Below are positions 1-9,327 of a stretch of 64,000 bases of DNA, piece after piece. Numbering within the stretch: position 1 is the stretch's first letter; each line of letters begins with the position of its first letter. A program made the translations under genes and the position numbers. The notes beneath the pieces were generated by a model. The model searched no databases. It saw nothing but the letters and a program-made list of their open reading frames with translations, and was not told where the DNA came from. The stretch is from Pseudoxanthomonas kalamensis DSM 18571 (GTDB taxonomy: Bacteria; Pseudomonadota; Gammaproteobacteria; Xanthomonadales; Xanthomonadaceae). The DNA lies in contig NZ_PDWQ01000004.1 of the NCBI RefSeq assembly GCF_010211745.1, forward strand, positions 344,618 to 408,617, read 5' to 3'.

Positions 1-1
1 G

Positions 2-703
2 ATCGCTCTGGTTGGACTGGCCTTGCTGTTGTTGCGTCGAAATCTCGTGCTCGCCGCGCTCATCGGCCTGCTGATGGTGCCCGCGATCAGCCTGTTGCCG
101 GAAAGCGTCACTCAACGCGTGGCCGAGACTGAACAACAGGATGCAGTCGGTGAAGAGCAGCTGGATGTCAGCACCGCCAGCCGATTTGAAATCTGGGGTG
201 GCGCAATCCAGATGTGGAAAGAGCATCCTGCAGGCGTCGGTCTCAATCGATTCAAGCAGTACATTGGAAATTATGTCCCGCGCTATGCCGGCTACGATGC
301 CCACAGCATCTACTTCCTCATGCTTGGCGAATGCGGGCCATTGGGAGTATTCGCATTGTTCTATCTGCTTTGGCGACTATTGCGGATGGGCATGGGATTC
401 GTCAGGTCAGTGCCTGCCAGCGATACCGAAGCCAAAGCGCTGTCACTTGGCTTCGTACTGGTGGTCATATCCACCGCCTTGGGTAATGTGTACGGCAGCC
501 CGTTCTTCGAAGGCTCGGTCATGGCGAACTTCTGGGCCCTGTGCGGACTGATGGAGCACTACACAGGTCTCAAGCGACTTGGTGCCACGGCTACGAATCA
601 GACTGGCACCACCAAGCACCTGTCCACGGCGGAAGCAATCGGCCAGCGCTTTCCACTTGCCGCGAAAATCGCTCCCGGCAGATATGGTCCCAGAGAAACC
701 TGA
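2..703 (+). CDS. O-antigen ligase / Wzy-like polymerase, C-terminal part (5' truncated by window edge)
   Basis: The frame is open to the first base of the window, so only the C-terminal 233 or so codons are present. The visible protein has hydrophobic segments at its start, around residues 100-118 and around 140-160. Between them is a soluble loop with the Wzy_C/O-antigen-ligase pattern: a W-G-x-A segment followed by HPxGxGxxxF and then a conserved His in the AHSIYF stretch. Members of this family polymerise or ligate polyprenyl-linked glycans at the periplasmic face of the inner membrane. It points towards the divergent YdcF-like gene and probably ends a polysaccharide operon lying left of the window. 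Family assignment is good; whether it is a ligase or a polymerase cannot be told. Confidence 0.75.
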   Translation: MALVGLALLLLRRNLVLAALIGLLMVPAISLLPESVTQRVAETEQQDAVGEEQLDVSTASRFEIWGGAIQMWKEHPAGVGLNRFKQYIGNYVPRYAGYDAHSIYFLMLGECGPLGVFALFYLLWRLLRMGMGFVRSVPASDTEAKALSLGFVLVVISTALGNVYGSPFFEGSVMANFWALCGLMEHYTGLKRLGATATNQTGTTKHLSTAEAIGQRFPLAAKIAPGRYGPRET

Positions 704-745
704 GCCCCCTCACACCGAATGACGGGTGGAATCAATGTGGAAGAT

Positions 746-1519
746 TCATTCCTCCTCATTTCCCGCTTTTCCGCCTGCAAACCTCACCCGGTAATAGAGC
801 AACCCGACAATCTCGTGCAACGCCGATTCTGTCTTCCTGAGTCCCCCACTGCTCGGAATCAGATAGCTCAGTCGCCGGAAGGGAACGTAGTGCCAGTCGG
901 CTCTAAGGGCACAAACTTCAAACCCGGCCTTGCGCATCGAAAACTCGGCACGAGGCATGTGCATCGCCGAGGTCACTAGTACCACGCGACGCGGCAACAC
1001 AGGGCGCAGCGCTGCGACATTGAATGCGTTCTCCCAAGTGTCGCTGGACTCACCTTCTGTTGAGACCGCATCCGGATCGACGCCGAACCGAAGTGCGTAG
1101 TTGGCCAGCAACCGTCCCTCCGATGCCTCGCCCCCCCAACGACTGCCCCCAACGAAAACAAGCTTGCGTCCTGGCCGCTCTTGCCACCAAGCGATTGCCT
1201 TATCCGCGCGCCTGCGACTGGCAAGACTCAATACCGATATCTGATCGGAATCGTCCGGATAATGGTCGACACCTCCGGAAAGAACCACCGCAACACTCGG
1301 GGTTTCTCGCACGCAGAAGTCCGGTTTCGGAGGATACTCTTCCAGCCAGCCGACCAGCAGGTTCGCGAACATTGGGGTCATTGCCAAAAACGAGAATGTC
1401 GCCAAACCCACCGCCACGATTCGTACCCAGCGACACCACGCAGCTTGCGCAAACCAGACACTGGCCAAGCCGGCAAGAGCCGCGACAAGGAGCCAACTGA
1501 GCGGAGACAACAGGATCAA
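746..1519 (-). CDS. YdcF/ElyC/SanA family (DUF218) membrane protein
   Basis: The 257-residue protein begins with two membrane helices (about residues 1-55), followed by a DUF218 domain. The hallmarks are VVLSGG near residue 80, the run of polar residues leading to a second GG (VFVGGS), the glutamate in STEGESSDTWENA, and VTSAMHMPRA with its conserved His. Relatives such as ElyC act in envelope polysaccharide and undecaprenyl-phosphate metabolism. The start is TTG at 1519, preceded by GAGAGGG at suitable spacing. It lies 126 bp downstream of the flippase gene on the same strand, which fits a surface-glycan role, but its reaction is not known. Confidence 0.8.
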   Translation of the reverse strand: MILLSPLSWLLVAALAGLASVWFAQAAWCRWVRIVAVGLATFSFLAMTPMFANLLVGWLEEYPPKPDFCVRETPSVAVVLSGGVDHYPDDSDQISVLSLASRRRADKAIAWWQERPGRKLVFVGGSRWGGEASEGRLLANYALRFGVDPDAVSTEGESSDTWENAFNVAALRPVLPRRVVLVTSAMHMPRAEFSMRKAGFEVCALRADWHYVPFRRLSYLIPSSGGLRKTESALHEIVGLLYYRVRFAGGKAGNEEE

Positions 1520-1645
1520 TTCCGAACCCTCTCAATCACGCGTGTCACTACCCCATAGAGCGCACACATGATGATCATCAATCCTCTGGAGAGAGCATTA
1601 ACGTGCCGAGCCGAATGGGGTCTGTTCAATCGGCACGAACTCATC

Positions 1646-3205
1646 TCAACCACGCCCCAATCTTTCAAGCAGCATCCGGCGAAGTCGCGCATCAAAAGCC
1701 AGTACAGGCATCACGTAGAGTACCAGCCATAGCCCGCCTGCCGCGAACAAACGCGCCCATGGCGAAACCAGGCCAAACAAGTCACTGCTCTCCGCCACCA
1801 ATGCAAACAGCGCTGCTGCCGAGAATGACAACGCGAACGCACGCTTGTCGGGGCGATAGCGCAGATCCGCCGGACAAAACGCATAGAGGGAAAGGCCCAA
1901 TACGGCAAAGCTGATCACGGCAGCCCAGGTGGCGCCCATGTACGAGTGCTGGGGAATCAGCCACAGATTGAGAATCACGTTCAACGTTGTTGCAGCCAGG
2001 GTCAGGTACAAGACCGTTGTTGATCGCTTGTGAAGGAGCAGGCCGTATCCGCCGATCTCCAGCAGCGGATACAGCGCATACATCGACCCGATCCAGGCGA
2101 ATACCGGACCAGAACCAGCCTTGTCTGCGCCGCTGATCGCACGCACCGCCTCACTGCCGATGCATGCGATGGCTACCGCAATCCCGATTGCCGCATAGGT
2201 CATTGGAAACAGTACGCGTCGTTTGAGCTCGCGTACCGCGGCTGCGCCACCGTTCTCCCAACTTCGATTGGCGACCGGGATAAATGATTCGGACAGGGCT
2301 GTACTCATCAACAGACTGACCTGGAGCGCAAGCGAATAACCGATAGTGAATATGCCTACTGCAGCGAATTCTCCTGTCATACCCTTCAGCATCAGGCGTC
2401 CGATGGATATCAGAAGCACGGTGGCAACCTCGTTGACCACGAGCGGCATTCCATAACGCAGGGTAAGCCGCATCTGCGACCAGTCGAAAGTACGCGAGAA
2501 CTCCAGATTTCGACGCACCCAATACACGTAATACGCGACAACCAATGCTGCAGACAGCATTTTCCCGCCATAAGCCGCCACTGCCGTACGCTCCAGCAGC
2601 AACACCGCGCCAACCATCGTCACCAGTTCCAGCCAGCGCCAGACTACCCGGGTAACCATCAATAACGCCGAATGCTCGCCTGCTCGTAACACCATCTGCA
2701 CCAGGCTGACGAATACCTGCAGAGGCACCATCAACACCGCCATCCACAGCACCGGGGAGAACGAGGCGCCTCCGAACCAGTCAAGGCAGGCGAATACCGT
2801 TAGCCCGGCAGCCCATATTCCACAGGACACCAGCAACGGCAATAGAAAGAGATTGGTCGCGAAGCCGGACAACCCGCTGGCTTCGTCGTTATAGGGATAA
2901 AACCTCAGGATGGCGTGTTGTGCGCCCAGCTTGGCCACGCCGACCGCCAGCATCAACCAGGTTTCGTAGTAACCGAGGATTCCGTACTGGGTATTGTCCA
3001 GCAGGCGAGTGAGCAGAGGAAACGAAATCAGGCCCGCAAGCATCACCAATACGCTTGCAGTGGAGTAACGCAGGTAATGGGTGCCGACGCTGGTCTTTTT
3101 TGCGGGCAGCGGCGTAACGCCCGCAGCCGCCGGTTCGTCGGAAGGCGCGGTCATGACAAGAGTGCCGGCTCGCCCGTTCGGACCTGCTGAATTCCGTCCA
3201 GGCAT
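1646..3205 (-). CDS. Wzx-like oligosaccharide flippase (MATE/MOP superfamily)
   Basis: The 519-residue protein has about 12-14 hydrophobic segments spread along its length and an N-terminal pattern (SVGTHYLRYSTASVLVMLAG, then FPLLTRLL and QYG) typical of polysaccharide flippases of the MOP superfamily. Such proteins move lipid-linked oligosaccharides or related amphiphiles across the inner membrane. The gene follows the terminating NRPS gene by 52 bp on the same strand, so it is either the flippase of the surrounding exopolysaccharide locus or the exporter for the NRPS product. ATG at 3205 is used here; ATG at 3154 is a possible later start, and neither has a strong ribosome site. Confidence 0.85.
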   Translation of the reverse strand: MPGRNSAGPNGRAGTLVMTAPSDEPAAAGVTPLPAKKTSVGTHYLRYSTASVLVMLAGLISFPLLTRLLDNTQYGILGYYETWLMLAVGVAKLGAQHAILRFYPYNDEASGLSGFATNLFLLPLLVSCGIWAAGLTVFACLDWFGGASFSPVLWMAVLMVPLQVFVSLVQMVLRAGEHSALLMVTRVVWRWLELVTMVGAVLLLERTAVAAYGGKMLSAALVVAYYVYWVRRNLEFSRTFDWSQMRLTLRYGMPLVVNEVATVLLISIGRLMLKGMTGEFAAVGIFTIGYSLALQVSLLMSTALSESFIPVANRSWENGGAAAVRELKRRVLFPMTYAAIGIAVAIACIGSEAVRAISGADKAGSGPVFAWIGSMYALYPLLEIGGYGLLLHKRSTTVLYLTLAATTLNVILNLWLIPQHSYMGATWAAVISFAVLGLSLYAFCPADLRYRPDKRAFALSFSAAALFALVAESSDLFGLVSPWARLFAAGGLWLVLYVMPVLAFDARLRRMLLERLGRG

Positions 3206-3257
3206 CCATTGTAGTTAAGCATCCAGGAAGAACGCCGGTCGCGGGTGAAACCGGACA

Positions 3258-6200
3258 TCAGGGCCTGTCAAGTGCTTTGGCAATGCGCTGTTTCAGGCAG
3301 GCCGCGAGTTCGGGCTGGTCAACGAAGTTGTGATGACGGCCGGGCAACTGACTTATCTCGATGTTTCCGCCGACCCAATTCCGCCATCCCAGCGACACAT
3401 CTTCCTCCTCATTCTCAACTCGCGTACGGAACAACTGCATGTCCCCTGCGTATTTCTCCGGAACATAGGTGCTCAAAGCGTGATAGTTGGCTTTTTCGAC
3501 ACGATAGAGGCGTACGGCGAGCGGCAGCGCCGCGGATGGACGCCTGTTCCGTCGGTACCAGAATAGAGGCAGCTGCAACAACTGCAATACCCGCAAGCCA
3601 AGCCTATGCCAGAGCCCCATATACTGCGCTGCATCCATTCGCCAAAGTGACCGCCAGAAGTCACCCGGCGAACGATACGCCATGTAGTCCGGCCCGAACG
3701 TATCGAACATGGCCAACAGCACGACTTCACGTCCTTGTGCATGCAGCCGCCTCGCCGCTTCCAGCGCAAGAATGCCGCCCATGGAACCACCGCCAAGCAG
3801 GAACGGGCCAGCAGGATGGGCGCGCAAAAGGTATCCCACGTACAGGTCAGCCATCTCGGAAATGCTTTGCAGTGGCTGCTTCGCACCATCCAGTCCGGCT
3901 GACTGCAGTCCGTAGACTGGCTGATCGGCATCCAGTTCGTGCAGTAACGAGCAGTAGTTCATGACGTTGCCGCCCACGGCATGAAACAGGAACAGTGGCG
4001 GTTTCGCACCACCGGACTGGAGTGGGACCAGAATCTCTCCGTCTTCATTGCTCGCAGATCGCATTGCAGCGGACACTGCTTCGGCCAATGCCGCCACGCT
4101 GGGGTTCCCGATCAGTGTTGCCAACGGCAAATCGACGCCGTAACGCTGGTGCAGTTCAGTGAACATGCGTACGGCGAGAAGTGAATACCCTCCCAGCTCG
4201 AAAAAATCGTCCTCTACCCCGACTGGACCCGATTGCAATAGTCGCTGCCACAGTTCGCACAACTCTCGTTCCAGAGCATCCCGTGGCGCAATGCAAGTTC
4301 GTTGCGCTACCGCAACATTAGTGGAGGGAGCAGGAAGCGACTTTCGGTCGATCTTGCCATTGGGCGTCTTCGGAAGGTGGCTCATCACTTCCACGTACTG
4401 AGGGCGCATGTACGCCGGCAATTCTCGCCGCAAGCGCGCATGCAGGGCTTTAGACAGCCCTTCCTGTGGCGCATCACTGCCCACATACAACACCAGCACC
4501 TGATCTCCGCCCTGCAGCCGCCTGGCTACCGCAACGCATTCGAGTACGCCCTCTTCAGCTGTTGCTGCAGCTTCTATGTCCCCCGGCTCGATCCGGTAAC
4601 CACGCAACTTGATCTGCTCATCGACTCGCCCGTGAAAAGAAAGCTGCCCCTCATGCAGGCGGCCAAGGTCTCCGGTGCGATACATCCGGCTGCCATCAGC
4701 AATAAACGGATCCGGAATGAAACGCTCTTCACTCAACTCTCTACTATGCAGATAGCCATCCGCCACACCGGCGCCACCTATCCATATCTCACCCAATGCG
4801 TGTGGTGGCGTTGGCCGGTGCATCGTATCGAGCACATACATTCGTGTACGCGCAATAGGCTGCCCCAATGGCACTGACGTAGCTTCTAGCTGCATGCGTT
4901 GAATGCTCGACCAGACGGTGGTTTCCGTGGGTCCATACATGTTCCAAAGTTCCCGACATTGCGTCAGCAACAGCTTGGCTAGCGGCAGTGGCAGGGCCTC
5001 TCCGCCGACCAGCAAACGCAATGGCGCAAGGACCTGGGTGCGTCCAGTTTCCTGCAGAAGCGCGATCAGCGATGGCGTCGTCTGGAACACGCTGCAGCCA
5101 CTGCGTTCGATCAATCTGCACAAAGCTTCGGGATCACGATGCTCGTTGTCATCGGCAATGACCACGCGCCCCCCGCACAGCAACGGCAGGTAAAGCTCCA
5201 ATGCGGCGATGTCGAACGACAACGTTGTGGCAGCACAGATTGCGTCGTCACTGGAGAACCCCGGAGCCTCCCGCATTGCACACAAAAAATTCACCAGATT
5301 TCGATGAAGTATTCGAACCCCCTTGGGTTCGCCGGTGGATCCCGAGGTATACAGCACATAGGCGAGGTCGTCCGGCCGCACTTCCGGAAGCTCGACACTC
5401 CCCGAGCCGGAAGCCTCAAGCATGTCTACACGCCACAGCTTTCGCCCCTTGCAGAGTGATTCCGGCAATTCAGTGCCTTCTGCGACGATAATGCGCGCAA
5501 GACCTGAATGCTCCGCCATGCGCTGCAGGCGCTGCTCGGGGAATGCGGGATCCAGTGGCACATAAGCAGCACCCGCACGCATAGCAGCAACCACCGCGAC
5601 CAGCATGTCGATCGAGCGCGGCAATGCGATACCTATCAGTTCCCCATGCTTGACGCCACTCGCCAGCAAACCAGCAGCAAGCCGTCTGCTGCGCCGTTCC
5701 AATGTCGCATAATCGATCGAACCTCTACCACATTCGACGGCACGACGGCCTGCATGTCGATCAAACGCCGATTTCAACAATGCCGGAACCGATGCTGTAT
5801 CGCCAAACTCCGGAATCGAGTCATTTATCAATGCATAATCATTAGCAGGCAGTCGTGAAGTGATGTCCAGCTTTTCCAGGGACTCGTTGCAGCCATCGAC
5901 AATAATGCGCAACAACTCCATGTACATACTTGCCCAGTCACGCACGGTAGACTCATCGTACAGTTCACGCTGATACTGCACTTCCAGCAAGAGTGCTCCA
6001 GGCGTCTGTCGCCAATAAAAACCGAGCTCCCAAGCAGCAGCAATCCGCGGCATAACATTCAGTCCGCACTCCACCCCATCGAAGTGCAGCCTGTCCATTG
6101 CCGGAGCAAGGGTGACGATCGATTCCAGCAAAAGCATGCGGCCGGCTTCGCGCGGCAACTTGAGCGCATCGACGATGCGTCCGAGCGAGATATCCTGGTG

Positions 6201-7271
6201 TTCAGAGGCTTCCTTGAGTTTTTCATGCACGCGGTCGATTAGTGTCGACAAGGGCATGCCTGGGTCAACCTGCACGCGCAACGGCAAGGTGTTGTCGGTG
6301 TCGCCCACCACGCGCGCACCAGCACCTTGCGCTGCTCCCGCGAATGGGATTCCACAGACCAGATCCACTTGCCCGGTCAAGCGATGCAGGAGTGCGAAAT
6401 ATGCGCCTAGCAACACCGAAAAACGCGTCACCGTCAGACGCCGAGCCATATCGCGCAGCCCCTGCCACAAGTTCACATCGGCGTCGATGGAAAAACTGGA
6501 AGCAGCAAAGTCGATATGGGCAGTACGCGGTCGATCGGTCGGTAATCGCAATGGCTCTGGCAGCGTCTGGAACTGTTCCCGCCAATAGCGCAGGCAGCGC
6601 ACGCCTTCCTCCCCACCACGACGCAAGCGTTCGTTCCGTGCGTATTCTTCCCAGGAATCGGCTGCAGGAATCTTCGCCTGCGCCTGTGGCGTTTTTGCGT
6701 TGTAGTACGCAGCCATTTCCTTCAAGACGATGCGCAGAGACCATCCATCCATCACCAAGTGGTGTGCTGCCATGAACAAGTAGTGCCGTGTGGCCGACAG
6801 TCGGCACAAGCAGGTACGCACCAATGGGGCTTGTCCGAGATCGAATGGCTGCCCCATCTGTTCGCGGCAAAACCCAAGATATTCCGCCATCGGATCGCCG
6901 GAGGTGGACAGATCCATGTGCCGAAGGCGAACACGACGCGCAGGCTCATGGACTTGCGCTTGCCCGTCTGCGGTGAATCTCACGGCCAGGGCCTGATGCC
7001 TGGCAACCACGGCATCGAAAGCCGCCTGCAACCGTGCAACATCCAGACATCCCTCGAACCTGAGTTCGAAAGCCTCACCAAACGCCAATGCTGCCTGTGC
7101 GCTATACCGGCTCCCCAGCCATTTTTCCGCCTGAGCATCCGTCAGCGGAAAGCCTTCTCCTGCCTCTTTCCCTTCGCGCCCCGGCACGTCCCTACCAGTG
7201 CCATTCCCCAACGGTCCTTCCCCCTGCTTTAGATGGTCTACGCCGACCCGTGTCGAGTATAGGTGGATCAC
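3258..7271 (-). CDS. Terminating NRPS module, C-A-T-TE
   Basis: The 1337-residue protein has one full elongation and release module. The condensation domain (about 40-470) carries an intact HHLVMDG motif near residue 167. The adenylation domain (about 500-1000) has LYTSGSTGEPKG, YRTGDLGR, KLRGYRIE and NGKIDRK. The carrier domain has the attachment Ser in GGYSLL near 1022. The thioesterase (about 1070-1337) has GGSMGG near 1155 and a C-terminal His in GRHHNF. The binding-pocket residues read by eye give D-I-L-Q-L-V-M-V-W-K, nearest to glycine-type codes. It should take the chain from the bimodular NRPS and release the product. The start is GTG at 7271; upstream sequence is shared with a divergent secreted protein gene. 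Confidence 0.93.
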   Translation of the reverse strand: MIHLYSTRVGVDHLKQGEGPLGNGTGRDVPGREGKEAGEGFPLTDAQAEKWLGSRYSAQAALAFGEAFELRFEGCLDVARLQAAFDAVVARHQALAVRFTADGQAQVHEPARRVRLRHMDLSTSGDPMAEYLGFCREQMGQPFDLGQAPLVRTCLCRLSATRHYLFMAAHHLVMDGWSLRIVLKEMAAYYNAKTPQAQAKIPAADSWEEYARNERLRRGGEEGVRCLRYWREQFQTLPEPLRLPTDRPRTAHIDFAASSFSIDADVNLWQGLRDMARRLTVTRFSVLLGAYFALLHRLTGQVDLVCGIPFAGAAQGAGARVVGDTDNTLPLRVQVDPGMPLSTLIDRVHEKLKEASEHQDISLGRIVDALKLPREAGRMLLLESIVTLAPAMDRLHFDGVECGLNVMPRIAAAWELGFYWRQTPGALLLEVQYQRELYDESTVRDWASMYMELLRIIVDGCNESLEKLDITSRLPANDYALINDSIPEFGDTASVPALLKSAFDRHAGRRAVECGRGSIDYATLERRSRRLAAGLLASGVKHGELIGIALPRSIDMLVAVVAAMRAGAAYVPLDPAFPEQRLQRMAEHSGLARIIVAEGTELPESLCKGRKLWRVDMLEASGSGSVELPEVRPDDLAYVLYTSGSTGEPKGVRILHRNLVNFLCAMREAPGFSSDDAICAATTLSFDIAALELYLPLLCGGRVVIADDNEHRDPEALCRLIERSGCSVFQTTPSLIALLQETGRTQVLAPLRLLVGGEALPLPLAKLLLTQCRELWNMYGPTETTVWSSIQRMQLEATSVPLGQPIARTRMYVLDTMHRPTPPHALGEIWIGGAGVADGYLHSRELSEERFIPDPFIADGSRMYRTGDLGRLHEGQLSFHGRVDEQIKLRGYRIEPGDIEAAATAEEGVLECVAVARRLQGGDQVLVLYVGSDAPQEGLSKALHARLRRELPAYMRPQYVEVMSHLPKTPNGKIDRKSLPAPSTNVAVAQRTCIAPRDALERELCELWQRLLQSGPVGVEDDFFELGGYSLLAVRMFTELHQRYGVDLPLATLIGNPSVAALAEAVSAAMRSASNEDGEILVPLQSGGAKPPLFLFHAVGGNVMNYCSLLHELDADQPVYGLQSAGLDGAKQPLQSISEMADLYVGYLLRAHPAGPFLLGGGSMGGILALEAARRLHAQGREVVLLAMFDTFGPDYMAYRSPGDFWRSLWRMDAAQYMGLWHRLGLRVLQLLQLPLFWYRRNRRPSAALPLAVRLYRVEKANYHALSTYVPEKYAGDMQLFRTRVENEEEDVSLGWRNWVGGNIEISQLPGRHHNFVDQPELAACLKQRIAKALDRP

Positions 7272-7460
7272 CCCTCATCCGTCCTCCGAACAGTCCCGAA
7301 TGGCATTCAATCCACCCCTGCCTGCCGCCTCCCAGACCCAGACCACGTGAAATTCTCTTCACATACCGTTCCCGCGACCATGGGCCACATTCACGCGCGA
7401 CTGAAAACCGTGAACTCGAACTAAATCGGACCGGACCCAGCTAGCAAATCCGTGAGCCAA

Positions 7461-7490
7461 TAGACAGCACCGCGCATAACGTCGTATAGA
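7461..7490 (+). promoter_or_regulatory. Candidate sigma-70 promoter for the secreted propeller gene
   Basis: TAGACA at 7461-7466 and TATAGA at 7485-7490 are separated by 18 bp, and the start codon follows at 7563 after AGGAG at good spacing. The 291-bp gap between the divergent NRPS and propeller genes must hold promoters for both; no clear one for the NRPS direction was recognised. Confidence 0.35.
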
Positions 7491-7562
7491 CTCCGCAGCG
7501 GACACCTTCCCTAGTTTGAGTAGCTTGTTTCGTTCACCATACGGCCGACAGGAGCCGTTCTT

Positions 7563-9263
7563 ATGATTTCAGTGCTCCCCCGAACCCTTCATCGCCTGAG
7601 CCTCCTGCTGGCCGCGTTGTGCCTGCTGGCACCCGTTGCGAACGCCGAATCCTTGGGCGTGTGCAGCTCTTTCTATAACTCCAGCTTCACCCTGACCGAA
7701 GGCAAGGTCAATCCGACCATGACTTCACTGGCAAAGCCCGCCAAGGGCACTGTGCTCAAAGAGCCGAATTTCAACACCTGCCTGGTCCGGGCCACCGATC
7801 ATTCGTCGGAGGGGCTGGGAAGTTTCGCTCGTAACGATTATTCCCGCCGCCAAGCGTTCAATGCGAACAACACCTACTTCATCAGCTACACCCTCAACGG
7901 CTCGTGGCATCTCTACAACGCGGACACTCTGGCTCATATCCGCCAGCTGGGACCGTCTTCGGGACAGCGCCTGGCCGGCGATGCCGAGCCGCACTGGCAT
8001 CCGACAAACCCCAATATCCTCTACTACCTTCCCACCAATGGCGGCACCAAGCTGTACCAACTGAATGTGCAAACCAATACGCCAAGCCTGGCGGCCGACT
8101 TCGCCGGCAAGTTGCCATCATGGGGAGCGAGCGCAGCGCACATCTGGACCAAATCGGAAGGCTCGCCATCGGCCGATGGTCGCTATTGGGGCTTTCAGGT
8201 CGAAGACAGCAATTTCAAACTACTGGGATTCATGGTCTGGGATCTCCAGGAGAACAAGCTGATAGGTTCGCGTCAACACACCAGCCGACCGGACCATTCG
8301 AGCATGTCCGCAGCAGGGCGTTGGTTCGTCACGTCTTCAGACAGTGAAGGCACGTGGGCATGGTCGCCAAATTTCTCCGTGAAGAAAAAACTTTTGCACA
8401 AGAGTGAGCACTCCGACTTGGCGCTGGGACCCAATGGTGAGGACTACTATGTCTCCATCGACTACCAGAGCTCGTCCGGAGATGTGTTCTTCGTCGATAT
8501 CGACGCCTGTCCATCGGTACCAGCCAGCGCCACCAATGCCGATGTGTGCCCGCGAACCGTGTTATTTCCCACCTACATCAACGGTGCAGCTACCGCCATG
8601 CATTTTTCCGGTAAGGGCTTCAACAAGCCCGGCTGGTTGGTGTTAAGCACTTATGCCGCCTCCAATTCGCGCGATGGCAGTCGACCTTGGTACACGGACA
8701 AGGTTTATGCGATCGAATTGAAGAAAAATCCGCTTATATACACGCTGGCGTATACCCGTCGCGTTGGTGGCGGAACTTATTGGAGCGAGCCACATGCGAC
8801 GGTGAGCCGTGACTTCACCCGCATCGCCTTCAACAGCAACTGGGGTGTCAGCGGCGACGATATCGACACCTATATCATTCATATCCCGAAATCAGCTCTG
8901 CCCAGCGGAACCACCACGGCCAGCCGAGTCGTGACAGGCGGAAACATGCCTACCCGCCAGTCGTCGTCCAGTGGTTACACGACGGGCGCGTCCTCCGTTT
9001 TGCAGCGCAACGCCAGCACCGCAGTCACTACGACAGAAGAGAGCGCGACAACAACCGATACGGAAATCGTCGCTGATACCGAAGCACTGCCTGCTCCTGC
9101 CGCCATCCGAGTCGGGAACCCACATGCCCAGCGTCTGGCCCGTGTCGCTGCAGCCGAAGCCCGTCGTCTTTTCTCTACCCTCCTGTCGTTACGCAATTCC
9201 TCATGGCTGAATCGTTGGCTGTACCGGGAAGAGGACGAACTGGACGAGCCAACTTACCGATAA
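7563..9263 (+). CDS. Secreted beta-propeller-like protein of unknown function
   Basis: The 566-residue protein starts with a clear Sec signal peptide (basic start, hydrophobic LSLLLAALCLLAPVANA, cleavage after ANA). The body has repeated WxxP/W-containing beta segments of about 45-60 residues, such as SADGRYWGF, SAAGRWFV, HWHPTNPNILYYL and SRDFTRIAFNSNWG. These resemble TolB/WD-like propeller blades. The last 110 residues are Ser/Thr-rich and of low complexity. ATG at 7563 has AGGAG upstream. It is the only forward gene inside the NRPS cluster and converges with the GINT1-like gene. A role in sensing, modifying or binding an extracellular glycan or peptide is guesswork; no catalytic motif was recognised. 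Confidence 0.7.
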   Translation: MISVLPRTLHRLSLLLAALCLLAPVANAESLGVCSSFYNSSFTLTEGKVNPTMTSLAKPAKGTVLKEPNFNTCLVRATDHSSEGLGSFARNDYSRRQAFNANNTYFISYTLNGSWHLYNADTLAHIRQLGPSSGQRLAGDAEPHWHPTNPNILYYLPTNGGTKLYQLNVQTNTPSLAADFAGKLPSWGASAAHIWTKSEGSPSADGRYWGFQVEDSNFKLLGFMVWDLQENKLIGSRQHTSRPDHSSMSAAGRWFVTSSDSEGTWAWSPNFSVKKKLLHKSEHSDLALGPNGEDYYVSIDYQSSSGDVFFVDIDACPSVPASATNADVCPRTVLFPTYINGAATAMHFSGKGFNKPGWLVLSTYAASNSRDGSRPWYTDKVYAIELKKNPLIYTLAYTRRVGGGTYWSEPHATVSRDFTRIAFNSNWGVSGDDIDTYIIHIPKSALPSGTTTASRVVTGGNMPTRQSSSSGYTTGASSVLQRNASTAVTTTEESATTTDTEIVADTEALPAPAAIRVGNPHAQRLARVAAAEARRLFSTLLSLRNSSWLNRWLYREEDELDEPTYR

Positions 9264-9327
9264 CTCATACAAGCACAAGAAACGCAACCCGCCTACGAGA
9301 CACACAATAGGCCTGCCAGAGTCTGAT

